Assembly: GCA_032622095.1 (NCBI GenBank)
Contig: CP136067.1
Coordinates: forward strand, 137,643,990 to 137,707,989
Origin: Siphonodentalium dalli
Lineage: Eukaryota; Mollusca; Scaphopoda; Gadilida; Siphonodentaliidae
Length of the DNA: 64,000 nucleotides
Reading direction: 5' to 3'
Part shown: in pieces, positions 11,731-21,562 of the stretch
How positions within the stretch are numbered: position 1 is the stretch's first letter
How the letters are laid out: every line of letters begins with the position of its first letter
Program-made: the position numbers and the translations under genes
Notes under the pieces: model-generated
What the model was told of the DNA's origin: nothing
Seen by the model: only the letters and a program-made list of their open reading frames with translations
The model's database searches: none

Positions 11731-12160
11731 GCTGTATATGATGCCCAAAGCTCACCAGCATAATTTTGGACATCCTGGTCAGTCATGATATCATTTTCAA
11801 CATCATAGAATGAGGACAATGTTGTTGGCAATATGTTCTCATCCTCAGTTTCAGAAGAAGAGTCGGTGTCATCATCCAATGGAGGAATTGTAGTGAAGTA
11901 CGCTGCATTAGGGCATATGGACTTCAATTCTTTAACATCTCAACCGATGGAACTTCAGGCTCACTGTCGACACGAGTCACATCTTTCGGTCGTTTTCCTC
12001 GAATGGTCTCCTCAACTTCACACAGTGGAACATAATCTACCTACAAAGTAGAATTTCTCATCAATAATACAAATTCAAATAGACTGATGGAATCGCTTCT
12101 ATCTTTTTTGTTTTGCTCCCGTCATTGAGTTTTTAATAGATAACATTCAACTTCTTCCAG

Positions 12161-12331
12161 ATGGAGTTTTGTCGGTTGTACCAAGTGGCTTCTGGGAATG
12201 AAGATGTGACGGAGGAATGTTTGGAGGAGATGGTTCAGAATATCAGATGGTTCATGATGGCATCACATCTGTTCTGGGCGCTCTGGTCCGTCGTCCAGAT
12301 TAAAAGCTCACATATTGACTTCGACTATACA
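12161..12331 (+). CDS. Choline/ethanolamine kinase, penultimate coding exon
   Basis: The acceptor ACTTCTTCCAG precedes 12161 and the donor GTAAGT starts at 12332. The exon is exactly 57 codons and enters in phase 0. It encodes the late C-lobe of choline/ethanolamine kinases: a variable acidic stretch, then MASHLFWALWSVVQIKSSH and IDFDY, matching the family's conserved ASH..WGLW..VQ segment. The enzyme phosphorylates choline or ethanolamine with ATP in the Kennedy pathway of phosphatidylcholine/phosphatidylethanolamine synthesis in the cytosol. The catalytic exons (Brenner and DFE-like motifs) are not visible in the window, so choline versus ethanolamine preference cannot be judged. The first codon is ATG, but the splice acceptor makes it internal. 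Confidence 0.88.
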
Positions 12332-12348
12332 GTAAGTCTTACTTACCT

Positions 12349-12858
12349 TACTCGTATTGAAATACTATTTATTGCTCAATTTTAAATTCGTGCACCTTGG
12401 CCCGCGAATTCATAACTGACAAAATTATTTTCATAAAAACTTGGTATTCGATGGCAGTTTTGGTTCTTAATTGTTCCTGAATGTAGCTACATGTATAAAA
12501 ACAATCCAGATGTATATGTTTAGTGAGCAAATAATAACTGTTACGAATATGGTTGTGATGATAGTCATTTATACGATTCTTTGTCCAATAATAAATATAA
12601 TAGCTATCAAGATCATTAACATGAAATATATTGGACGATAGTTAAAAGTGATCACAACAACCATGTTAAATATTGCTCTTGGTAAGCTTGATTTCAGAAT
12701 TCACCAAGTTGTTTATCTTTATTACCCATGAACTTTTCTCTGACAATTCGCCATTTTGAACTTTTTGTGTCGTACTATTTTTCGCTCAGTTTTAGATTCA
12801 CGCAATGTGAGTCTGCGATAAATAGTATGTGTACTGTGTGAATTTAAATACGAGTAAG
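12349..12858. mobile_element. MITE in the kinase intron
   Basis: The imperfect inverted ends are CTTACTCGTATT...ACTATTTATTGC on the left and GCGATAAATAGTA...AATACGAGTAAG on the right. It lies 18 bp after the donor of the kinase exon. An inner hairpin pairs 12555-12575 with 12640-12660 (GTTGTGATGATAG / TGATCACAACAAC). No coding sequence was seen. Confidence 0.5.
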
Positions 12859-12974
12859 CTATACTCCTTTGTTTACATCTTTGTTCTACAGGAAACACCT
12901 GTTTCGAAAATTCTGCTGCATAAAAATTGTGTTTTCTTGTTTCTGTTTTGTGGTTGTGGGAAGTGTAATATTAT

Positions 12975-13640
12975 GAGATAATTTAAGATCCTTTTGTTAT
13001 ATATGATATAGAGGATATGAAATGAGTGTTTCTCTCATATGATATTTATGAAACGAGTCTTAGAATTTTCTGAAAACTGAAAATTCGTGACGAGTTTCAT
13101 AAATATCATATGAGAGAAACACGAATTACATATTCTATTTATCATATGACACCTATACATTGATTATGATGTCCAAAACGCACACAATCACTAAATAGCT
13201 ATATGACATCGGCAGCAAAAGGTTAATGTGACGTCACTTCATTGCACCGGAAGCCCAATTACACCTGGTGAACTAGCAGAAATAATATGCACGCGAAGAT
13301 ATAGTGCGCTATTCTGTTCTCAGTTTGTGACATTATATCGTATGTTTATTAGATAAATACGAATTACATATTCCATTTATCGTATAACAATGTCCAAAAC
13401 TATATATTTCAAGATTATAATTGCGAGAATTTCGGCATCGCGTTGATTGACGCGCACGAATTTGACCTGCATTTAGTTAGAGATGTGGCTCGGTCCAGGC
13501 TGCCATTCAGCCAATCAGAACACACTTTTTGTCAACAAACCAATCAAATTATCGGAAGGTGATATGAACTAGTAGTTCATATGAAATTGATTTATGACAT
13601 ACTTTCCAACGTAAATAATGATTGAGTCATATGATAAATA
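12975..13640. repeat. Hairpin repeat in the kinase intron
   Basis: Arms around 13030-13055 and 13100-13125 pair (CTCTCATATGATATTTATGAAACGAG with its complement). The motif ACGAATTACATATTCYATTTATC occurs at 13124 and 13358. The rest of the intron holds nothing I recognise. Confidence 0.5.
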
Positions 13641-13662
13641 TTTATATTAATTTCCCTTACAG

Positions 13663-13722
13663 GAGTACAGCCAGTGTCGGATGGACATTTACTACAAAAT
13701 GAAGCGCGAGTTACTAAACTGA
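13663..13722 (+). CDS. Choline/ethanolamine kinase, last coding exon
   Basis: The acceptor TTTCCCTTACAG ends at 13662. Twenty codons, ending in TGA at 13720-13722, encode EYSQCRMDIYYKMKRELLN. This matches the closing (D)YA..R...Y...K..L helix of the family and joins 12161-12331 in phase 0. The stop is followed after only 70 bp by a nested TTAA MITE (13793), so the 3' UTR either ends quickly or includes transposon sequence. An AATAAA occurs near 14130 inside that element. Confidence 0.85.
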   Translation, partial: EYSQCRMDIYYKMKRELLN

Positions 13723-13833
13723 TGACATGCGTCAATCAAATCCATTCCGTGCCATCGAGGATCAATGTCTTCATTGTGTTCATGTGCTATTCTTAACCAT
13801 TTCATGAAGGGAGCTCTGCTTGTGCAGCACGAA

Positions 13834-14179
13834 GTGATACTGTACACTAAATCTGGTCATTTATGGGACATCGCACTTTATAACTCAACAGAATATATGC
13901 AACAAATGAATGAATTTGAGCCATGGATGAGTGCAAAATACACTCATGTGCTCCTCTATGAACAATATAAACAACATGGCAATTATAATGAAAATGAATT
14001 ATGACTCCAGTCATAAACTCATTTTCGTTATAACTACCATGTTGTTTGTATTGTTCATACAGTAAATTAGTGTATTTTGCACTCATCCATGGCTCAAATT
14101 CATTCATTTGTTGCATACATTCTGTTGAGAATAAAAGGAGATGGTCCAAAAATGGCCAGATTTAGTGTACAGTACCCCT
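13834..14179. mobile_element. TTAA MITE (TACTGTACACTAAATCTGG ends), nested
   Basis: Long inverted arms pair. GTGATACTGTACACTAAATC faces GATTTAGTGTACAGTACCCC, and inner arms with GCCATGGATGAGTGCAAAATAC pair with their complement at 14072-14095. The right flank is TTAA (14180-14183); the left is decayed to CGAA. It is related in its ends to the element at 44494-45084. Confidence 0.7.
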
Positions 14180-14339
14180 TTAAAGATCCTGTTTACAGTG
14201 CGTTCTCTTATATATGCGAGTTTCCTATAGGGAGCGTTTCATATATAAGAGAATGCACTGGGTTACATGGTCCAGGTAAATTTTGTTTGGCCAATGTATT
14301 CCCTTATATATTCAAGGCTTCCTACAGGAGACTCACATA

Positions 14340-14551
14340 CAGTAATGCCCTAAGTATCGACCTCTTAACCAAAGCAGAATTATGGGTAACTTTTCAGGAT
14401 TTAGTCGGAAATATGGCTTGTTGCCATTCATCGGAAAGCTCTCCCCGAGAGCTTTCCGATGAATGGCAAGAAGCCATATTTCCGACTAAATCCTGAAAAT
14501 TTACCCATAATTCTGCTTTGGTTAAGAGGTTGATTACTTAGGGCATTACTG
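14340..14551. mobile_element. TA-target palindromic MITE (CAGTAATGCCC family), nested
   Basis: Inverted ends CAGTAATGCCCTAAGTATCG / CTTAGGGCATTACTG are each flanked by TA. Inner arms GGATTTAGTCGGAAATATGG and GGAAAGCTCTC form an almost continuous hairpin. TA target and CAGT ends suggest a Tc1/mariner-driven MITE. It splits the palindrome of the host MITE at CACATA|TATGAG. Confidence 0.9.
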
Positions 14552-14601
14552 TATATATGAGAATGCATTGGCACAGTAAGCTCCAGTCATGGAAAGGTTA
14601 A

Positions 14602-15155
14602 AGGTACACAATCTGATTCGATGGTCCCTGTATCATCAGATTCCAACAACAACATTTCTTCAAATGACGCTTTAGTTATCAGAATTTATTAATTACCAAA
14701 AAATAATGCGAACCACTGTTAACTTTAGTATAAAATTTTCTAAAACGTGTTATATATCAACATTTTGTTCAATGCAATTTGGTATCGAGAGTATGTCGGT
14801 CGGCTCGTCAAATATTTGCTATGCCACCAATTATTCCAGGTTGTGAAAAATAACAGATTAAAAATATTGTTATCACTTTGGGCTTTGATGTGTGGCTTCC
14901 TCGACTCAAATTATATATTTTTTACCCCCGAAGCCAAAGAAATAGTAAGTTAAGAGCATTAATTCGGATTATGTATCTTTTAACAAGTTCACCAGCGTAT
15001 TTTGCATCAAAGTTTTTTTTATTTTTAACAAAAAAAAAAAAAACATTGATATCCCCAATCTCCCAGACCATTGAGGGTTGTGTGAGAATCTTGCCGCCAT
15101 TTTCTAGCAAATTATGACATATGTTCCCGGCCCCGTAATTGGATTGAGGGACATA
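14602..15155. other. No gene seen; half of a TTAA element
   Basis: 14890-14985 (CTTCCTCGACTCAAATTATA, TTTTTTACCCCCGAAGCC, AAAGAAATAGTAAGTTAAG) matches the right arm of the element at 30087-30394. A poly-A run lies at 15030-15043. Nothing else is recognised. Confidence 0.5.
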
Positions 15156-15157
15156 TA

Positions 15158-15535
15158 CTGTAATATCCTAAATAATCGACCCCTTAACCACAGCAGAATT
15201 ATGGGCAACTTTTCAGGATTTAGTCGGAAATATGGCAACAAGCCATATCTCAGACTAAATCCTGAAAAGTTACCCATAATTCTGCTGTGGTTAAGGGGTC
15301 GATTATTTAGAGCATTACTGTACAGTAATATCCTAAATAATCGACCCCTAAACTACAGCAGAATTATGGGAAATTTTTCAGGATTTAGTCTGAGATATGG
15401 CTTGCTGCCATTCAACGGCTTGGTCTCGGTGAGAGCTTTCCGATGAATGGCAACAAGCCATATTTCCAACTAAATCCTGAAAAATTTCCCATAATTCTAC
15501 ATTGGTCAAAGGGTCATATACTTTGGGCATTACTG
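15158..15535. mobile_element. Two CAGTAATGCCC-family MITEs sharing one TA
   Basis: The first copy spans 15158-15320 and the second 15323-15535. They are separated only by TA (15321-15322). Each has the AATAATCGACC..., GCAGAATTATGGG and GGATTTAGTC arms. The first lacks the central GGAAAGCTCTC hairpin. Confidence 0.88.
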
Positions 15536-15632
15536 TACTATGCTTGGCATACACTTTGTTAAGTTATGTTGTTGTTATAACTGGTGGCACGGAGCCCTGA
15601 ATATTTCTTCCATTGTGTTTAATTACATGAAC

Positions 15633-16091
15633 TTAAAGGCCCACTTAATTTTCGGGTCACCAATTATTTTTTTTATAGTGACTTGGTATACGGTTTTAAT
15701 AACAATCTATGCCATAAAATATGATTAAAATGATATAATTCACCACTATTTGAAGCATCTGTGTCTCCGAAGATGCCCACAGATGAATAGAAGACTTCCC
15801 CCCTCTGTCACCCAGAATGCAACAGAATTCAAACTTTTTCAATGGAAGGGGAAGAACTCTATCTTTAATATATAGAGTTATTCCCCCTGCATTGAAAATA
15901 ATACTGATTTTTACTTCATTTTTGATGACAAAACGCGTTGGCAACTCAACAAAAACAACATGTCCACAGTTTATTCGACCAGATAAGTTGATAATACAAT
16001 GTTTTGGAGCTTCCTCTTTCAAATGGTATATAATATGGCATATATTTTATTTAATGTTATCTGGGGGTTCGAAAATTAAGTGGGCCTTTAA
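15633..16091. mobile_element. TTAA MITE, AAGGCCCACTTAATTTTCG family
   Basis: The element lies between TTAA sites at 15633-15636 and 16088-16091, with inverted ends AGGCCCACTTAATTTTCGGG / TTCGAAAATTAAGTGGGCCT. A central hairpin (TCAATGGAAGGGGAAGAAC / GTTATTCCCCCTGCATTGA) is conserved in copies at 24767, 38191, 45424 and 52806/60694. The TTAA target fits Kolobok or piggyBac-like transposases. Confidence 0.9.
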
Positions 16092-16178
16092 AGGCACACA
16101 AGACCTTCAAAATGGGTTAATGTTAAATTAAATGTTATTTTTTTTTAAAGTCTGTAAAGCAACTATCATCAACAAGTA

Positions 16179-16391
16179 CAGTAATGCTCTAATTAATCTA
16201 CCTCTTAACCACTGCAGAATTATGGGTAACTTTTCAGGATTTAGTCGGAAATATGGCTTGTTGCCATTCATCGGAAAGCTCTCGGCGAGAGCTTTCCTAT
16301 AAATGGCAACAAGTCATATTTCCGACTAAATCCTGAAAAGTTACCCATAATTCTGCTGTGGTTAAGAGGTAGATTAATTAGAGCATTACTG
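16179..16391. mobile_element. CAGTAATGCCC-family MITE
   Basis: TA-flanked, with ends CAGTAATGCTCTAATTAATC and its complement. Nearly perfect arms run through GGATTTAGTCGGAAATATGG. Intact full-length copy. Confidence 0.92.
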
Positions 16392-16420
16392 TACATCACT
16401 CTACATGTGAAAATAGATTG

Positions 16421-16640
16421 TTATGTAAACATTACTGTTACAGTGGCATTACCAGTTAGTCTAGTACGATACCAACGTTTGATATAATCTTGACGGTAAA
16501 CATTGGAAAGGGTCAAAGCATTGAAAAATTGTTCTGAAAATCATATTTTTACTAAAATATTTGAACTTACTTTGCGATAAGCTATATTTATTGACAAACT
16601 ACTGTAACAGTTTTCTTTACATAACAATAGTTTCATCACA
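16421..16640. mobile_element. MITE with ATTGTTATGTAAAC ends
   Basis: Inverted ends ATTGTTATGTAAACATTACT and, on the other strand, ATTGTTATGTAAAGAAAACT. CTGTTACAG follows on both sides. A related copy is at 56513-56725. The rest to 17046 holds a fragment of the element at 38994 (CCCACTGCGAAGGCC, 16763) and no exon. Confidence 0.6.
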
Positions 16641-17049
16641 TGAAATTTAGTTATTTGAGAGCTACGTGTATCAATAATTAATATTAGAATGAAGTTGTTC
16701 TATTTTCCCATCTTCTTGGTGATGACTTTTTTTCAGACTTTTATAATTTTTTCAAATCCACCCACTGCGAAGGCCTTGAGTTCCGTGAAAACCATAATAC
16801 ATAATATGTACTAGTATAATAATAAATTTATTCTGATTTCTTATAATTACTGTCCATTTCAATGTTCATATGCTACTTTTTTACTCAATTCTTTCCTTTA
16901 ATTGAGGTGATGGATGAAATATTAGGGAGTTTTAGATTAAAAACTTTTAAAATCAAACTTTAGGTGCGGTCATCAACCAATGTCAGATAATGCATGCGAT
17001 TGCCAGATGTTTTCATTTACATGTACAATACATCTAGTGGAGTACATGT

Positions 17050-17590
17050 GGAGCTCCATGATCCAGTGGTTAACCCTTTACCCAACAGAAGGGCCCTGTG
17101 CCAATGCATTCTCTTATATATGCGAGTCGACCATAGGTTGCCTCGCATATATAAGAGAATGCATTGGCTTAACACATTACAAATTATAAAATTGTTAAAG
17201 AATGTAAGAAAAAATGGTAAAAAGTGTTAAAAAAAGATTTTTTTTAGGCCAATGCATTCTCTTATATATGCGAGGCGACCTATGGTCGACTCGCATATAT
17301 AAGAGAATGCATTGGCACAGGGCATAACTGTAACTATCACAATGTGGTCAAGGAGCCGGTTCCAATGATATCCATATTTGTATGGTTCTATTGAGACAGA
17401 CCGAAGATATTTTAGGCTGTTGAAGCTTTATTTGGCCGTTTTGTTGGGTAAAGGGTTAACGCATCAGACTTGTCTTTGCCGTCACCACAGTGAGATAAGT
17501 TCACAGCCCGCCACTGGTCTAATGAGAGTTTCACACAGCAGTGGCTTGGCCAAATTGATCGACATGTAATATGTACACTATTCAAATTTC
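17050..17590 (+). mobile_element. tRNA-derived SINE, split by a MITE
   Basis: CTCCATGATCCAGTGGTTAA, resumed after the MITE by CGCATCAGACTTGTC, resembles a tRNA A-box region (AGTGGTTAGCGCGTCGGACT in the sister copy at 24265). GAGATAAGTTCACAGCCC is B-box-like. The body (TTTCACACAGCAGTGGCTTG, CAAATTTCGCGCC) matches the copy ending near 25795. The element has no coding capacity of its own. Confidence 0.55.
17070..17459. mobile_element. TTAA MITE, CCCTTTACCCAACAG family
   Basis: TTAA lies on both sides (17070-17073, 17456-17459), with ends CCCTTTACCCAACAG / TTTGTTGGGTAAAGGG. It contains two copies of the 68-bp palindrome GCCAATGCATTCTCTTATAT...GCGAG and its complement, separated by about 70 bp. 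It is inserted in the A-box of the SINE. Confidence 0.93.
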
Positions 17591-17761
17591 GCGCCAAGTT
17601 ATAACCCTTGATATAATCATGGTCGCTCGTACTGTGTCTGCTTCACCCCACCCATGTGTTGAAAGGGTACCTCATTATAGCCACATTGTGACTACCTCCC
17701 CCTGTCGATGGTAGATGGTTACTGAGTGTTCAAGCTCTTCAGGCGATCACAATCATTGTCT

Positions 17762-17895
17762 GACCGACTCTTTAACCACAGCAGAATTATGGGTAACTTA
17801 TCAGGATTTAGTCGGAAATATGGCTTGTTGCCATTCATCGGAAAGCTCTCGGGGAGAGCTTTCCGATGAATGGCAACAAGCCATATTTTAGATAG
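17762..17895. mobile_element. CAGTAATGCCC-family MITE, ends lost
   Basis: It keeps the inner arms (CTTTAACCACAGCAGAATTA, GGAAAGCTCTCGGGGAGAGC) and stops at CCATATTTT without the terminal CAGTAATGCCC at either side. Confidence 0.8.
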
Positions 17896-18064
17896 ATGAT
17901 GATGCCCGAAGTTTGAAGTTCTCTCTATTGAAGTGTCTTAATTTTCTGCATTGATGTTATCATTTTGTGTCTTGAACGATGACTGAAGATTAAGAGTTAT
18001 CTCATACTTTTTGCATGCTACTGAATGGGAGTTGGTGACAGTCAACATGTTAATGTGTAGTTTT

Positions 18065-18440
18065 CTTAAAGTTATGTGAAACACTCGGGTAGGGTGATCA
18101 AATAGAAATTAAGAATAATCTTGCTCAAAGTAGTTATTTGTTATGGATATTAATCCAAATTGACGATACACACCGTCATTCTTATATATTAATTAAATGC
18201 AATGACTCTTGATGGCGAAATCATTTGTGTTAGATTATCACCGATAGATGCATCCGAATCGAGATGTAAATATTTACAATTGGGCGTAGTTCAGACGATG
18301 TTTTCTATGGAATGGTATGGTTGATTTCTTTGAAATTTTTGGGGATGTTAGTAGAATGCTACATTCCCTGGGTTTGCATAGCACCTGAGTACTAACTTAT
18401 CAATTTCACGCACCCGAACAAGTCCATAATATCTCTTTAA
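18065..18440 (+). repeat. Dispersed 370-bp repeat, copy 1
   Basis: It matches 61745-62112 in the same orientation: GTGAAACACTC, GGTGATCAAATAGAAAT, AATAATCTTGCTCAAAGTAG, GACTCTTGATG, CAGACGATGTTTTCTATG, GTTAGTAGAATKCTACATTC. The family is unknown and no open frame was found. Confidence 0.85.
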
Positions 18441-18699
18441 ATTTAACTTTAGATGCAGCATAGTTATCATTCTTTCTACATATACTTAACTATATGTTAT
18501 AAAATTCATTCACAGAAAAGAATTTACATAGCTTGCATTTTTCACAGAATTTAACCTTTCTATGATAAATGGATTCTCCCAGTCATTTGAAAAGTTTACA
18601 TCGGTACAGTCTATTATTCATGTTAAGGTGATAAAAGAATACAACAGATGAATAAAAGTGCAGAAGGAGCCCTATTTATATTGAGGGAAATGTTTATAT

Positions 18700-18905
18700 A
18701 ATTTGTTCAACAATGTTTGTTGAACTTATTATCTGAACATTTCCTATGGGATTACTACTCATCAATGATAATTTAGTATATAAACAGTTAACCCTTTCAG
18801 TCCAAATTTTGTATCAACCCATATTTCCTTGATCATTTTTCAAATTTATAGATTATAATAATGTGATATATTGATGGAAAGAGCTATTTGGAAGCGTTAA
18901 TTCAG
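18700..18905. mobile_element. Remnants of two TTAA MITEs
   Basis: 18700-18785 (GTTGAACTTATTATCTGAAC, ATTTAGTATA) is the right part of the CCCTTTCTATACTAAATACTC family. At the TTAA near 18790 it abuts the left part of the CCCTTTCAGTGCC family (TTTGTATCAACCCATATTTC, GATTATAATAATGTGATA). Both are truncated. Confidence 0.65.
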
Positions 18906-19464
18906 ATTATGAATCTTTAATATTGATTATATTTCGAATGTTTTATTATAAAATGAGGTGATTAAATGGAACACTTTATTGTTCTATTTTTACAACAGAC
19001 CAGTCAGGCGATACCATTAGGGTGTTCCAATACCTATGCTCTGAACGTCAACTGTCCCAGATTGATTGCTTTGTATTGTTTTATTACATAATTATAAGAG
19101 ATAATGAGTCTAATTAACGTTTATTTGTGACAAAATTACACAATCAAATTTCTGGTCTCTATTAACAGTAACCATTATTGTTCGTTAGCTAAACAACCAC
19201 ACATTTTAGACCAGAAAATATTCGAAGCTTTTCCGGACAGGGGTCTTCAATCATACCTAATTATACCCCGGTAACTATATTACACATGCTTACAAAGAGA
19301 TAGACCATCTTTAATAATTATATAACTCATTTATATCCAATATCACAATTGTCACCACTTTATTGAATATCCAGTTTGTTATCTATTCATATGTTTAAAC
19401 AGATCGTTAAGTTGTTTTTATTCTTCAGCATGTTGCATTGATGTTTGTATTAATGATTTGTCAG
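18906..19464. other. No gene seen
   Basis: AT-rich sequence. 19225-19330 (TTTTCCGGACAGGGGTC...AAGAGATA) is weakly similar to 22038-22130, so it may be an old repeat. No exon is supported. Confidence 0.4.
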
Positions 19465-19696
19465 TATTTTGAGCCAGCTCATGAAACAGCCTGATTATAA
19501 GTGTTCAGTCCACAGTCTATTAAAACAGGACTCGAAACAGCTTCGCAGTAAAGAGTCTGAAGAAAATGAGTGGGTTTTCCATTACCCCCCAGCAAGCATT
19601 ACGTCGGTGTCAACCTATCACAACATCTATCAGCAATACAGTCATTCAGGCAATTGTCGGAATTCCTACACCGTGGTGGATTCGCCACATAGCTAA
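19465..19696 (+). CDS. Candidate last exon of an unrecognised gene
   Basis: A pyrimidine-rich tract and acceptor (ATGATTTGTCAG) precede an open frame of 76 codons that ends in TAA at 19694-19696. The peptide is hydrophilic and Ser/Tyr/Gln-rich (for example LRSKESEENEWVFHYPP, NIYQQYSHSGN, YTVVDSPHS). It lacks transposon motifs and has a codon composition unlike the AT-rich surroundings. It could be the cytoplasmic tail of a membrane protein. I cannot name it, and no partner exon was identified between the kinase and this site. A chance open frame is the alternative. Confidence 0.35.
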
Positions 19697-20035
19697 ACAT
19701 AGAACAATAAATGTTCTGTCACATCGATAAATTCACACAAAATTAAAGATTACAGCAGCTAATTAAACAGTAAAGGCGTATGCGAAGAGTCCTAATTGAC
19801 CAATACTACCTAGCAAGGAGAATAGAAGTACGTATTCTAAGAATCTCAACAGATAACGGTAGATATAAAGGACATTCGTAAATCTATTTGTGCTCTGTGA
19901 TGTCATGCTGCATGGATCACATGTAGAAGTTATTTACAGCGATGGTAATGTGACACAGAGCTAAATTCACCAGACTCTGTACTGCGATGCAGCTCCAGTC
20001 TTGTTTTTATCAGACTGTCAGTCCTTCCCACGAGG
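19697..20035. other. No gene seen
   Basis: If 19465-19696 is a last exon, this would be its 3' UTR. AATAAA occurs near 19706. No repeat is recognised. Confidence 0.35.
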
Positions 20036-20310
20036 AATCAGCGAGAGCACTTACTTGCTCTCGCAATTCAGAAGACGGGTGTAATTGCGCCCATAATGTA
20101 ATTGTAAGTTGTGTTTTTCTTAAACAAAATGTCAATATGGGATAGACCTATGTCCAGTTACACTTTCACATGCCTATAATTTAACTGAGATGGGAAAGGT
20201 TCCAAATATACCTTTAAATAGATTAATATTGAATCAACGATTACAGTCACCATAAGCATTTTTATAAGAGGGACGAGTGCGAATTTTAGCACCCGTGAAG
20301 TAAAAATTAT
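20036..20310 (+). repeat. Dispersed repeat (GAGAGCACTTACTTGCTCTCG)
   Basis: Copies lie at 44090-44380 (inverted) and 48660-48830: GATAGACCTATGTCCAGTTAC, CACAATGACATTTTGTTTGA-like, GGGACGAGTGCGAATTTTAGC. It is non-coding and of unknown class. Confidence 0.7.
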
Positions 20311-20312
20311 GC

Positions 20313-20400
20313 ATCTCTATGCGGGGTAGCGTCACTAAATTCACCCTCTGGGGACCTCATTCTGCAAATGACAGACATACTAAACTCAGGCTTGGAAAAC
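20313..20400. repeat. AGAATGAGG-family half copy
   Basis: GCGGGGTAGCGTCACTAAAT and CACCCTCTGGGGACCTCATT correspond to the right arm of the palindromic family described at 5765-7640. Confidence 0.75.
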
Positions 20401-20550
20401 TGGCTCATGAAATTTCAGTTATCTTGTCAGATAAGCTGTGTGATTTTTCACCTATTAGTTGGGGACTAGTCAAAGCTTTATCTTTCAGTGTCTGCCAATT
20501 CTCGCATGCTTCCCATTTCTTTAAGGATGTTGTGTTTATTTATAGGGAAA

Positions 20551-21222
20551 TAATGTCGCATCAGTGCTATAAGGTCGTAACTCCATTTTGGCGGGAAATG
20601 AGTATCTGATATCATTCGAATTGTGAGAAAATTCCAGTGACACAAATGTCGTATCTCCAGCGATCTTCACAATTATTCGTGCTTTTAGGTCGTATGTCCA
20701 ACAGCAGCCAATCGGATGCTTCAGGTTGTCCACGTGACTTCTGTTTTGTGTTTGTAAATTCTCAAATGTGTGCTATATGGTCGTATCTCCATGTTAGTCA
20801 CGTGATCATTTGTTGATTTAAATTTTGTGATTGTTCCACAAATTTCTGTATGATGATGCACATGAGTGAATATTCATAATGTAGAATAGGCACTTTTTAG
20901 TTCATAGACACATGCGATTGCCACCATATTTAGCTTAATCTGTATTTATTAGCACAACTTCCTTATAGCACGGAAACCAATCGTCGTTGGCATACGCAAA
21001 AGGGCATATCTCCAAACAAGTTATTGCTTTTTAAAAGAAAACGAGGGAGTAAACAGATATGTGGTTCAATGGACAGCTAATGTCAGTTTTCATTGGGATA
21101 AATACAACAATACGTCATGCTTTGTCAACATTATGAGAAATGTTGTCAGAAAACTTCAACCTTCATTTTCTCGGAAAGTTGAAAATGTGAGTTACGACCT
21201 TATAGCACTGACGCGACGATAA
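20551..21222. mobile_element. Inverted-repeat element (CAGTGCTATAAGGTCGTAAC)
   Basis: The left end is TGTCGCATCAGTGCTATAAG and the right end, reverse-complemented, is CGTCGCGTCAGTGCTATAAG. Both continue GTCGTAACTC. The motif GTCGTATSTCCA recurs inside at 20649, 20692 and 20774. No long target duplication or coding sequence is visible. Confidence 0.7.
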
Positions 21223-21562
21223 GACACTCACAATGGATAGATGTGAACATCATTTAAAGATGGATTATCTCTTTAAATAATTTTTTTTAGATAGTTTCCT
21301 GGGTGTGAAATAATACCTATGAGTTGTAAATCCCTCCCCAGAAATGATTCTATCAATTAATATTGATTTTATTTTTCTATTATTTTATTCAATTAATGGG
21401 ACACATCTTTGTTCTATAAATAAAACTTTTAGATAGAGGCCTCCAACGTGGTGCTCCGAACGAATGCAAGCCGCAAAAGTCTCCGATTGATTGTATCTAT
21501 TGTAATATTAAGTGCGATAAGTAGATAAAACCTAGAGTGTACCATATGCTTATTTTAAATAA
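21223..21562. other. No gene seen
   Basis: AT-rich stretch with no recognised repeat end or exon. Confidence 0.4.

Larger units (their letters stand above)
9659..12040 (-). pseudogene. YqaJ-type nuclease with C-terminal PHD finger, broken
   Basis: Reading on the minus strand from an acceptor at 12041 (TTTGTAG), the protein has an acidic linker (PPLDDDTDSSSETEDEN). The YqaJ/lambda-exonuclease-like domain follows: RWYEHRVGRITAS, VSWGVDIENVTRKC, CSPDGV, VLEIKCP (the D...ExK metal site) and YYTQVQMQM. It ends in a Cys4-His-Cys3 PHD finger (CLCEQ...FHWPC...WFCPQC). Damage is a frameshift near 11927 and in-frame stops at 10280-10282 and 10205-10207. A hAT element is inserted at 10538-11730. Removing the hAT and one target copy rejoins the frame exactly. 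Such genes are abundant in invertebrates and some are carried by transposons. Confidence 0.85.
13793..14601. mobile_element. TTAA MITE, CCCTTTCATGAAGGGAG family, carrying two other MITEs
   Basis: It is flanked by TTAA at 13793-13796 and 14598-14601. The left end is CCATTTCATGAAGGGAGCTC and the right end is AGCTCCAGTCATGGAAAGG. Its core palindrome (GTGCGTTCTCTTATATATGC) is split by a TA-target MITE (14340-14551), and a third element sits at 13834-14179. Sister copies lie at 33579-33841 and 37633-37797. Confidence 0.8.

Noticed and set aside
14077..14496. 139-codon plus-strand gene
   Set aside because: The frame runs through three nested MITEs.
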